Assembly (NCBI GenBank): GCA_021775455.1
Contig: JAJFHU010000028.1
Location: 81,760-145,759 of the forward strand
Reading direction: 5' to 3'
DNA length: 64,000 nt
Origin: Hyphomicrobiales bacterium
GTDB taxonomy: Bacteria > Pseudomonadota > Alphaproteobacteria > Rhizobiales > Rhizobiaceae
Shown here: positions 42,147 through 49,719 of the stretch, piece by piece
Layout: each line of letters starts with the position of its first letter
How positions within the stretch are numbered: position 1 is the first letter of the stretch
Translations under genes and position numbers: made by a program
Notes under the pieces: model-generated
The model's input: only the letters and a program-made list of their open reading frames with translations
Told to the model about the DNA's origin: nothing
The model's database searches: none

Positions 42147-44696
42147 CTAGCTTCGCATTTTTTCACCGACTGGATCAAATGGCGGCTCAATTGCAATTCG
42201 TGCAGCTCGCCGAACGCCTAGTATCTCGATTTCAAACAACCCGGCTTCATCACGCTCCGCCAGTTCAGCTGGCAGATACCCCTGAGCCAGAGACATTTCT
42301 ACCGAATGGCCGTAGCCACCTGAAGTTACCCAGCCAACCACGCGCCAATCGCCATCGCGCTGGGGTACGGGTGGTTCAATGATCGTTCCATCCGGTCCAA
42401 ATCGTGGAGCACGGTGTCCATGCGGTTTTGTTGTCGTGCCATAGTCCTTGTCGCCTACTTTGGCCCAGACCGGCTCATCGGCCATTACATCAGCCGTGTC
42501 CGCATCGATGATGAAGGATACCCGGCGCAGCCTCGGACCGTCAGCCTGCTCTTTTGCGGCAGCTTCACGCCCGATGAAATCATTTTTGGAAAGTTTGATG
42601 AAGCGATCCATTGAACCTTCATAACCTCCATAGATTGGTCGAAGTTCGGCAAACCAGGTCGGGAAATTCTTCTCCAACCGCATCGACAGCAATGCGCGCA
42701 TGCCGAAATCGGCTATGGCAAACTCTTCACCGGCTTCCTTGATCGCTGCATAAACCCGACGTTGATAGGCAGGCTCCATCCAGATTTCGTAACCAAGGTC
42801 TCCAGTATATGAAATCCGGTTGATCATGCATGGTGCAGCGCCGATAGCCATTTCACGGAAATCCATGAAGCGGAAGGCGTCGCCTGAAACGTCTACATCG
42901 CACATTTTCTCCAACACTTTGCGAGAGTTCGGCCCGGCAATCGACAGGCCAACCAAATTCATGCCAAAGCGTCGAATGTGGACAGAACCATCGTCAGGCA
43001 AATGTTTCTCAAACCAGCGCATATGATAAATCTGTGCTGCTGAAGATCCCCAGATGATAAAGCGATCATCTGCTGCCTTGGCGATAGTGAAATCACCGAT
43101 CAGTTTTCCGTTCTCATTCAGCATTGGTGTCAGGATCAAACGCCCGGTTCTTGGCATGGTGTTGGCCATCATGCGAGACAAGAATGCTTCTGCACCGGTA
43201 CCGGTGACCTCATACTTTGCAAAGTTGGATATCTCTGTCACGCCGACGGAGTTTCGAACTGTACGAACTTCATTGCCCACATGTTCGAAATCGTTTGAGC
43301 GGTGGAATGACAGGACATCATGCGCCTCTTTCGCTGACGGCGCAAACCAGAGCGGCACTTCAAGCCCCCAGGTGTCGCCCATCACTGCATGATTGTCCCT
43401 GACCATGATGTCATAAAGTGGCGTAGTTTGCTGAGGGCGGGCCGCTGGCAATTCCTCGTTCGGGAAACGAATGGAAAAGCGGCGGGAATAGTTTTCACGA
43501 ACCTTGGCATTGGTGTAGCGAAGGGTCGCCCATTCGCCATAACGCGAAACATCCATGCCGAATACATCGTGACCCGGATCGCCATGCACCATCCAGTTTG
43601 AAAGCGCCAAACCAACGCCACCACCTTGGCTGAAACCGGCCATTACGGCACATGCGCTCCAGAAATTTGTCAGTCCTTGCACCGGCCCAATCAACGGATT
43701 TCCATCCGGTGCAAAGGTGAAAGGTCCGTTGATAACCTGTTTAATTCCGGCTTTTTCGATGGCCGGGAAATGCTTGAAGCCGATTTCCAGTGACGGTGAA
43801 ATACGATCAAGATCGGGCTGCAGCAATTCATGACCAAAATCCCATGGAGTCTGAATTGGCGACCACGGCTTGCACGCCTTTTCGTAAGTTCCAAGAAGAA
43901 TTCCCTGACGTTCCTGGCGCGTATATATTTCGCCCTTGAAGTCGATTACATGGATGAGTTCATGGCCGGTTTTCTCATTGTGCTCGATTACCTCCGGCAT
44001 GTCTTCAGTAAGAAGATACATGTGCTCCATAGCAAGGAGCGGCAACTCCAACCCGACCATGCGGCCAACTTCGCGAGCCCATAATCCACCTGCATTCACC
44101 ACATGCTCAGCCTTCACGGTGCCCTGTTCGGTCACCACATTCCAGGTTCCGTCAGTTTCCTGGGTTAGTTCCACAACCAGATTTCGCAGAACAATCTCGG
44201 CACCCAGAATTTTTGCGGCCTTGGCATAGGCGTGCGTTGTACCGGAAGGATCAAGGTGACCTTCCACCGGATCCCACAATGCACCTACAAAATTTGATTC
44301 ATCCATCAACGGAAACATTGCCTTGGCCTCGGATGGGGTAACCAATTCGGTTTCCATACCGAGATACCGGCCCTTCGCGTGGGCGGTTCGAAGGAAGTCC
44401 ATGCGTTCCGGTGTGTCTGCCATCATGCAGCCGCCGACGAGATGCAGGCCGCAGGATTGACCAGTGATCTCTTCCAACTCCTCGTAGAGTGAAATCGTAT
44501 AGGCCTGAAGCTTGGCTACGTTCGGGTCGCCATTCAGTGTATGGAAGCCCCCTGCAGCGTGCCACGATGAGCCGGATGTAAGTTCTGATCGCTCAATCAG
44601 CATGATATCCTTCCAACCGGCTTTCGCCAGATGATACAATACAGAACAGCCAACTACACCGCCGCCTATCACAACTGCCTTTGCATTCGTCTTCAT
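42147..44696 (-). CDS. dimethylglycine/sarcosine dehydrogenase-like flavoprotein
   Basis: An 849-residue enzyme. Residues 8-30 hold VVIGGGVVGCSVLYHLAKAG (FAD fold); GSSWHAAGG places His46 where DMGDH/SARDH bind FAD covalently. The DAO domain runs to ~370, FAO_M follows, and the C-terminal half is a GcvT-like folate domain (GVTEISNFAKYEVTGTGAEAFLSRM, YTGDLGYEIWMEP, KNDFIGREAAAKEQ). These enzymes demethylate dimethylglycine or sarcosine and give the C1 unit to tetrahydrofolate. Sarcosine and dimethylglycine substrates cannot be told apart from the sequence. The stop codon lies inside a 9-bp hairpin (42132-42151). Confidence 0.88.
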   Translation of the reverse strand: MKTNAKAVVIGGGVVGCSVLYHLAKAGWKDIMLIERSELTSGSSWHAAGGFHTLNGDPNVAKLQAYTISLYEELEEITGQSCGLHLVGGCMMADTPERMDFLRTAHAKGRYLGMETELVTPSEAKAMFPLMDESNFVGALWDPVEGHLDPSGTTHAYAKAAKILGAEIVLRNLVVELTQETDGTWNVVTEQGTVKAEHVVNAGGLWAREVGRMVGLELPLLAMEHMYLLTEDMPEVIEHNEKTGHELIHVIDFKGEIYTRQERQGILLGTYEKACKPWSPIQTPWDFGHELLQPDLDRISPSLEIGFKHFPAIEKAGIKQVINGPFTFAPDGNPLIGPVQGLTNFWSACAVMAGFSQGGGVGLALSNWMVHGDPGHDVFGMDVSRYGEWATLRYTNAKVRENYSRRFSIRFPNEELPAARPQQTTPLYDIMVRDNHAVMGDTWGLEVPLWFAPSAKEAHDVLSFHRSNDFEHVGNEVRTVRNSVGVTEISNFAKYEVTGTGAEAFLSRMMANTMPRTGRLILTPMLNENGKLIGDFTIAKAADDRFIIWGSSAAQIYHMRWFEKHLPDDGSVHIRRFGMNLVGLSIAGPNSRKVLEKMCDVDVSGDAFRFMDFREMAIGAAPCMINRISYTGDLGYEIWMEPAYQRRVYAAIKEAGEEFAIADFGMRALLSMRLEKNFPTWFAELRPIYGGYEGSMDRFIKLSKNDFIGREAAAKEQADGPRLRRVSFIIDADTADVMADEPVWAKVGDKDYGTTTKPHGHRAPRFGPDGTIIEPPVPQRDGDWRVVGWVTSGGYGHSVEMSLAQGYLPAELAERDEAGLFEIEILGVRRAARIAIEPPFDPVGEKMRS

Positions 44697-44839
44697 ATTT
44701 TATCCAATCATCACGAGGCCGGAATTCGGTCTGACTTTGTGTATATACAGGGAATAAAATTACCTGTTTCTGAAAACATCAATTCCGAAGCAGGCTTGCT
44801 TGTAAGTCAATCACCACAATTGCGACATATGTCGTTTTT

Positions 44840-45202
44840 TTAGGATGACGGTTCCTCAATCTCTCCAGGATAGTAGACGACCAATGTGCATCCGCTTGGC
44901 GAATGGGAATTGTGTTTGGTACCCTTGCGAAGCCAAACCAGATCACCCGGGCCATAGCGAAACCCGTCATGGTCAAATACTTCGCCATCGATAACGTAGA
45001 ATTCCTCTGCATCGGCGTGGATGTGCGCTGTGGTCGTATCACCCGGTGCCATGCGATAGATGTGGAAGCCATAGCCAGGCTTGTTGTCCGGATTTGCCTG
45101 AAGCACGTCCCCGTCTGGTTCACCATTTGAGTCAATAAACGGCTGATAGGTATCAGCCTTGATGTTTCTTACCTTTCTGTCTTCTGTGCTAATTGGTTCC
45201 AT
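44840..45202 (-). CDS. cupin-domain protein
   Basis: A 120-residue single-domain cupin: HIYRMAPGDTTTAHIHADAEEFYVIDGEV is motif 1 (HIH...E...G) and DLVWLRKGTKHNSHSPSG motif 2 (His). Metal-binding is expected; substrate unknown. It lies between the 2OG oxygenase and the dehydrogenase, all on the minus strand, with gaps of 45 and 143 bases. Confidence 0.75.
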   Translation of the reverse strand: MEPISTEDRKVRNIKADTYQPFIDSNGEPDGDVLQANPDNKPGYGFHIYRMAPGDTTTAHIHADAEEFYVIDGEVFDHDGFRYGPGDLVWLRKGTKHNSHSPSGCTLVVYYPGEIEEPSS

Positions 45203-45247
45203 GCCTATCCTCCCTGCTCAAACCTCAATTTGTGAAGTAAATTTTTA

Positions 45248-46036
45248 CTAACTGACCCGGCCATAAAAGCCCATCCGTTCTGAATCTGAAAACACTACGC
45301 CCGGCTTTTCGTAATAAGAAAACACTGCGATCATCCGGTCTTTATCTCCTTCAACCGGCGTCACGCGGTGCGCTGTATTCTTGCCTTTGAATACATTCAG
45401 CGTACCCGGTTCGACTTCCAGAATTCGGATTTGGTCATCCTGTCCTGACAGCATTTTTGCGACACCATCATAGTTCGGATCATCATTTGAACGCAGATCG
45501 GACCGATACTCAAATGCACCACCACCAGATGGAGATTGAAGCAAAAGCGTCGTCGTGAATTCTGATCGATCAAAATGCCAATTGAGCGCTTCACCATTGC
45601 GATAACTCATCACATTGGCACAGGCGAGCGGATCATCCATTGTGTAAAGCTTGTCTTTGTTCATGGTAGCGGCAAGAAACTTGATGAACGGCTGCCAGCG
45701 GTAGATTTGCATCACGACCGAATTTGGAATTTGATCTGCGCAGACGGTATGATTTGTGGTTTGGTTTTTGACCAGCGCAGGGTGGTCGGAAGTGAGTTCC
45801 GGTATTTCGGGTAGAAAATAAATATTGTGCTCACGCATATGGGTAAATGATGATTTTTCCATAACCGGCGCAACCTCCGCCGCTGCCCGTTCCGCAATAC
45901 CTTCACGCAACAATCCATGAAGATTAAACATGCCATCTGATTCAAGATCGGCGCGACATTTTTCTACCAACTCCATCCAGGTTTTTGTGTCCGGTTGGTC
46001 CAGTGGATAGCGATCCAGATTGAGTAGAATTCGCAT
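45248..46036 (-). CDS. 2-oxoglutarate/Fe(II)-dependent oxygenase
   Basis: A 262-residue enzyme of the double-stranded beta-helix class. LNWHFDRSEFTTTLLLQ has the HxD pair (His-Phe-Asp), and NTAHRVTPVEGDKDRMIAVFSYYEKPG the distal His and the Arg that binds 2-oxoglutarate. Such enzymes hydroxylate free amino acids or small metabolites. It starts 29 bases from the divergent DUF971 gene. Substrate is unknown; context points to modified amino acids or betaines. Confidence 0.82.
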   Translation of the reverse strand: MRILLNLDRYPLDQPDTKTWMELVEKCRADLESDGMFNLHGLLREGIAERAAAEVAPVMEKSSFTHMREHNIYFLPEIPELTSDHPALVKNQTTNHTVCADQIPNSVVMQIYRWQPFIKFLAATMNKDKLYTMDDPLACANVMSYRNGEALNWHFDRSEFTTTLLLQSPSGGGAFEYRSDLRSNDDPNYDGVAKMLSGQDDQIRILEVEPGTLNVFKGKNTAHRVTPVEGDKDRMIAVFSYYEKPGVVFSDSERMGFYGRVS

Positions 46037-46064
46037 ACGACTAATTTCCCAGCATTATCCAAAA

Positions 46065-46499
46065 ATGGAAGTTGTATTGTTCCAGCAACCTAGGGCAGAG
46101 TTTTTTGAATGTCGATTGCAAAATGGAGCACACAAATTCGTGGCTGATCACACCCCAAAAAAGCTCACCGTGCGTAAAGATAGACGTTCACTTGAAGTGA
46201 CTTTCGTTGATAACGCGGCATTTGAGTATTCCGCCGAGATGCTGCGGGTTATGTCGCCTTCGGCAGAGGTAAAAGGTCACTCACCCGACCAGCGCAAAAC
46301 CGTTGGCGGGAAGCGAAACGTTGAAATCATGAAGATGGAACCAGTGGGCAATTATGCAGTCCGCATTACTTTTGACGATATGCATTCGACGGGTATTTAC
46401 TCTTGGGTATTATTTCGCGAACTTGGAGAAAATCACGCCGAAAAATGGCAAGCATATCTGGATGAACTTGCCGAAAAGGGTTTGAGCCGCGATCCTTAA
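46065..46499 (+). CDS. DUF971 (gamma-butyrobetaine-hydroxylase N-terminal-like) protein
   Basis: A 144-residue protein; ATG 46065 is used because the longer frame opens only with a TTG. PKKLTVRKDRRSLEVTFVDNAAFEYSAEMLRVMSPSAEVKGHS is the DUF971 domain, which is the N-terminal part of gamma-butyrobetaine hydroxylase but also exists alone. It is divergent from a 2OG oxygenase and followed by a deacetylase-family gene 22 bases on. Role unknown. Confidence 0.75.
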   Translation: MEVVLFQQPRAEFFECRLQNGAHKFVADHTPKKLTVRKDRRSLEVTFVDNAAFEYSAEMLRVMSPSAEVKGHSPDQRKTVGGKRNVEIMKMEPVGNYAVRITFDDMHSTGIYSWVLFRELGENHAEKWQAYLDELAEKGLSRDP

Positions 46500-46521
46500 A
46501 CGCAGAGGGGAAAATTAGAGC

Positions 46522-47547
46522 ATGCTGACAATTTACAGTGACAAACACAAACTTAGAAATTCCAAGACCGAGCTTGTGGGCGGACTCTTGGTTGAACCGT
46601 TTGAGCGACCTTCTCGAATGGAGCATATCACAGCGCGTATCAAGGAAACCGGCTTGGGTGAAATGATAGAACCGCGCGATTTCGGCATGGACCCAATTCT
46701 GGCGATACATGATGCGGATTTTGTCTCTTTCCTTTCAACCGCTTGGGAAGAATGGAAGGCAACTGGCGCAAAAGGGGAGGCAATTGCCTGTACATGGCCA
46801 GCGCGCCGGATGGTGCAAATCTGCCCGAATGATATCAATGGCAAGCTTGGCTACTATTGCCTCGCTACAGAGACTTCCATCAGCGAAGGGACATGGGAAG
46901 CCACTCTTGCAAGTGCGAATGTCGCGTTGGAAGGGGCTGATCGACTGGCGGATGAGAAAGTTTTGTTTTCAGCGTGCCGCCCGCCGGGTCACCATGCAGC
47001 GATTGATCTGTATGGCGGCTATTGTTTTTTGAATAATGCGGGAATTGCAGCGCAATACCTTCTGGACAAGGGCACCGAACGCATTGCCATTCTTGATGTG
47101 GATTATCATCATGGAAATGGTACGCAGGATATTTTCTACACAAGAGATGACGTGCTATTCATCTCTCTTCATTGTGATCCGATGGACGAGTTTCCAAACT
47201 TTTTGGGTTACGCCAATGAAACCGGAGAAGGGGCCGGTGAAGGGTACAATCTCAATTTTCCTATGAAGCCTGGAACAAAATTTGATGAATGGCGGGCAAA
47301 TTTAAAGCAGGCACTGGATCGCATTTCTGATTATGCCCCCGATGCGCTCATTGTTTCGCTTGGGGTCGACACTTTCAAGAATGACCCGATCAGCCAGTTC
47401 AAGCTTGAGTCAGATGATTTTACAACTTATGGCGCTGATATCGCAAAACTTGGCTTGCCGACCCTGTTTGTAATGGAAGGTGGCTACGACATTGGAGAAA
47501 TCGGATTGAATACCGTAAATGTTTTGCAGGGATTTGAAGCGGGTTAG
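46522..47547 (+). CDS. histone deacetylase/acetylpolyamine amidohydrolase-family protein
   Basis: A 341-residue Zn hydrolase. FSACRPPGHHA (charge-relay His pair), IAILDVDYHHGNGTQDIFY (Zn ligands Asp/His), LHCDPMDEF and SLGVDTFKNDP (third Zn ligand Asp) are all in place, with the GGY near the end (VMEGGYDI). The sequence style fits acetylpolyamine amidohydrolases (aphA type): polyamine deacetylation. It forms an operon with DUF971. Confidence 0.85.
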   Translation: MLTIYSDKHKLRNSKTELVGGLLVEPFERPSRMEHITARIKETGLGEMIEPRDFGMDPILAIHDADFVSFLSTAWEEWKATGAKGEAIACTWPARRMVQICPNDINGKLGYYCLATETSISEGTWEATLASANVALEGADRLADEKVLFSACRPPGHHAAIDLYGGYCFLNNAGIAAQYLLDKGTERIAILDVDYHHGNGTQDIFYTRDDVLFISLHCDPMDEFPNFLGYANETGEGAGEGYNLNFPMKPGTKFDEWRANLKQALDRISDYAPDALIVSLGVDTFKNDPISQFKLESDDFTTYGADIAKLGLPTLFVMEGGYDIGEIGLNTVNVLQGFEAG

Positions 47548-47553
47548 CAGCGG

Positions 47554-47952
47554 CTACTCTACTTCCTCGACAGGACCTTCGGCCTTCTTCCAGGCCCCAA
47601 AACCTCCAGCAATGTGGGCAACGGGTTTCAATCCCATTTCACTGGCAACCTTGGCGCTGAGTGCTGACCGCCAACCGCTTGCGCAATAAAACAGGTAGGT
47701 TTTGTCCTGTTTGAATATTTCCTTGTGGTAGGGGCTTTCAGGATCAATCCAGAATTCCAGCATTCCACGAGGACAAGAAAACGCACCGGGAATTTTCCCA
47801 TCACGCTTCAATTCCCTGAAGTCGCGCAAATCAACCAGCACGTGATCGTCACTTCCAACCAGAGACATGGCCTCTTCAACGGGAACAGTCGTCACGACCT
47901 CATTGGCTTCGGCGACCATTTGTTTGACGCCTTTGGTTATGGTTTGGGCCAT
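47554..47952 (-). CDS. rhodanese-like sulfurtransferase
   Basis: A 132-residue single rhodanese domain. VLVDLRDFRELKRDGKIPGA is the first half; the active-site loop is YCASGWRSAL with Cys ~91, and HIAGGFGAWKKAEGP closes the fold. It transfers sulfane sulfur between acceptors. Convergent with the deacetylase gene; whether the start is 47952 or the later in-frame ATG (MVAEANE) is unclear. Confidence 0.85.
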   Translation of the reverse strand: MAQTITKGVKQMVAEANEVVTTVPVEEAMSLVGSDDHVLVDLRDFRELKRDGKIPGAFSCPRGMLEFWIDPESPYHKEIFKQDKTYLFYCASGWRSALSAKVASEMGLKPVAHIAGGFGAWKKAEGPVEEVE

Positions 47953-47991
47953 GTTAATTTTCCTTTTTACAAACCTTTATTCAGATTCCAA

Positions 47992-48405
47992 TCAACATTG
48001 AATCGACATTACATAGCCATCACGGGAGTAGCGGAGGATATGTTGATCCCTAGTCATGATTTGTAATCCGTGTATACGAGCCGTTGCAATTATTATTCGG
48101 TCCGCAGGATCTGCTGGCGGTTCTCCGGGAAGAAATGATGAGGCGATCAAGGTATCCGGCAGCATAGGTGCTAGTCCCACTCCCGGGATATCAGTAACGT
48201 TCTTGAACATGGTTTCCGGGGGAGAGGACATCAAAAGGCGTTTTCTGGCACATAATAATCCAATTTCCCAAGCACTGATCGGAGAAACCTGAGTCCCATT
48301 GTTAATGTCTTTTACATCGTTCAACAATTTCAGAGCTCCCGGGCTAATCGGATCCTCGTTCGCAATCCAGATGAGAGCACAGGTATCAAGCAGGATGGGA
48401 GTCAT
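47992..48405 (-). CDS. PIN-domain toxin, VapC family
   Basis: A 137-residue ribonuclease toxin from ATG 48405. ILLDTCALIWIANED is the first acidic motif, SPISAWEIGLL the second (Glu), PADPADRIIIATAR the third (Asp) and IMTRDQHILRYS the fourth. The start lies 20 bases inside the upstream antitoxin gene, as is usual for TA operons. It cleaves RNA when the antitoxin is lost. Confidence 0.87.
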   Translation of the reverse strand: MTPILLDTCALIWIANEDPISPGALKLLNDVKDINNGTQVSPISAWEIGLLCARKRLLMSSPPETMFKNVTDIPGVGLAPMLPDTLIASSFLPGEPPADPADRIIIATARIHGLQIMTRDQHILRYSRDGYVMSIQC

Positions 48406-48784
48406 CAACATTTCCAAACTTTTTCAACGTTGATGATTCCATCTGCTCTCCAGTAGGTGCGGTTAAATCCGTCTCAATGGAAATTTGAATTTTTGCCTTG
48501 AGGCAACCGATCAAGGGATGCGGCTTATCAGATTTCGGTTCCTGTACCTTTTCAAACACAAGTTTCTCTTCGACCATATCTACCTTCGATGTTTTGTAGC
48601 CCGCACTCAACCATGACCGGGTAATCACGCTGTTCGAAGGGTTGTTACTCCACCAAGGGCGATGCTTGCGGGCTGAATTTGGCAGGTTTTCACCAATCAA
48701 TTGTTCAATTTGATCGAATGTCATAGGCACTTCTGAGCGGCCATTGTGGATCAAGTGCTCTTCAAGAGGTGTATATTTGCTCAT
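48386..48784 (-). CDS. antitoxin-like protein (DUF7662-like N-terminus)
   Basis: A 132-residue protein encoded upstream of, and overlapping, the VapC gene; ATG at 48784 is preceded by GGAAG. Residues ~2-75 (YTPLEEHLIHNGRSEVPMTFDQIEQLIGENLPNSARKHRPWWSNN) fit what I know as DUF7662, not the usual Phd, AbrB or RHH DNA-binding folds. The C-terminal segment (HPLIGCLKAKIQISIETDLTAPTGEQMES) has the style of antitoxin tails that block PIN toxins (PLFGxxKGxVxI..DLTAPTGEEW). The two parts together are consistent with a DNA-binding/neutralising antitoxin; this is inference. Confidence 0.7.
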   Translation of the reverse strand: MSKYTPLEEHLIHNGRSEVPMTFDQIEQLIGENLPNSARKHRPWWSNNPSNSVITRSWLSAGYKTSKVDMVEEKLVFEKVQEPKSDKPHPLIGCLKAKIQISIETDLTAPTGEQMESSTLKKFGNVDDSHPA

Positions 48785-48817
48785 GAGTTTACTTCCGTGT
48801 GAAATAATCTTGGGCAA

Positions 48818-48857
48818 AATATATACCTTTAAGTACCTATTGTCAATATAGGTACTT
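48818..48857 (-). promoter_or_regulatory. TA promoter with overlapping 27-bp operator
   Basis: A perfect inverted repeat, AAGTACCTAT (48831-48840), seven-base spacer, ATAGGTACTT (48848-48857). The minus-strand -35 TTGACA occupies the spacer (48841-48846) and the -10 TATATT lies 17 bases on (48818-48823), aimed at the antitoxin ATG at 48784. Binding there would shut off transcription, as in autoregulated TA loci. Confidence 0.8.
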
Positions 48858-48874
48858 TAGTTACTAATTATTCC

Positions 48875-49351
48875 TCAAATTCCAAGATGCAGTTTGGGTT
48901 TCCAGAACGGTCTGAACAATTCAATTTTCGGGCAGTGGTTCATGACCACTTTCATGCCAGCATCCTCGGCGATTTTGGCTGCTTCCTTGTTAAACACGCC
49001 AATTTGTCCCCACAGCACTTTTGCGCCGATAGCCACCGCTTCCTTGGCAACTTCCGGTAAATCCTCTGCGCGGCGAAACACTTCGACCATATCAACAGGG
49101 CGGTCAATCGAATCCAGAGAAGGATAGACTTTAATACCCCGGATTTCTTCCAGTCCCGATCGAGGATTGACGGGTATCATGTCATATCCGGTTTCATGCA
49201 ACACCCGCAGAACTCCGTAAGAAAACTTCGTCTTGTCCGGGCTCGCACCAACCATGGCGATAGACTTGACCGACTTTAAAATGGTCTGGAGATATTCCTC
49301 GCTATAGGGTTGATCATGGTCTGTATGAGTCAGTTCATCGAAGGTAGTCAT
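48875..49351 (-). CDS. CoA-binding (YccU-like) protein
   Basis: A 158-residue Rossmann-like protein. SVKSIAMVGASPDKTKFSYGVLRVLHETGYDMIPVNPRSGLEEIRGIKVYPSLDSI is the CoA-binding domain (GASxxxxxxS pattern) and LWGQIGVFNKEAAKIAEDAGMKVVMNHCPKIE the conserved end. ATG 49351 overlaps the ferredoxin stop by four bases. Function of the family is unclear; here it is third in the SBP56 operon. Confidence 0.82.
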   Translation of the reverse strand: MTTFDELTHTDHDQPYSEEYLQTILKSVKSIAMVGASPDKTKFSYGVLRVLHETGYDMIPVNPRSGLEEIRGIKVYPSLDSIDRPVDMVEVFRRAEDLPEVAKEAVAIGAKVLWGQIGVFNKEAAKIAEDAGMKVVMNHCPKIELFRPFWKPKLHLGI

Positions 49352-49719
49352 TTTGCATCCTCCAGCGGCGTGGCAATATCCGCTTTCAGTTCGTGGGGAT
49401 TTAATGGGTCGAGAAACGGATTGCGATAAAGCTTGTCGTGGCTTTCCACACCGATCTCGAATGTGCAATCGCTTAGCGGGCGGGCGACACACAGAATTAC
49501 ATAACCATTGTTGATTTGCCGGTTGTTCAACGCGACCTGCGCCCGTTGGTTTACTTTGCCTTCAACCAGTTTTGCTGCACAGGTTATGCAGCCGCCATAT
49601 TTGCAACCATAAGGAAGATCGACACCCTGATCGCGCAGACTGTCGAGCAGCGGCTTTTTCGCGTTCACTTCATAGATCGCATTTTCACGGTTTGCGATTG
49701 TGATCTTGTATGTACTCAT
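49348..49719 (-). CDS. 2Fe-2S ferredoxin
   Basis: A 123-residue plant-type ferredoxin. YGCKYGGCITCAAKLVEG (~37-54) and VILCVARPL (~75) give the four cluster cysteines (C-x4-C-x2-C...C). ATG 49719 overlaps the SBP56 stop (ATGA), so translation is coupled to it. The ~45-residue extension after the fold (ESHDKLYRNPFLDPLNPHEL) is unusual. It may carry electrons for, or be matured with, the SBP56 protein. Confidence 0.85.
   Translation of the reverse strand: MSTYKITIANRENAIYEVNAKKPLLDSLRDQGVDLPYGCKYGGCITCAAKLVEGKVNQRAQVALNNRQINNGYVILCVARPLSDCTFEIGVESHDKLYRNPFLDPLNPHELKADIATPLEDAK

Noticed and set aside
42132..42151. Hairpin at the end of the dehydrogenase gene as a terminator
   Set aside because: Stem overlaps the stop codon and no U-run follows; kept only as a remark.
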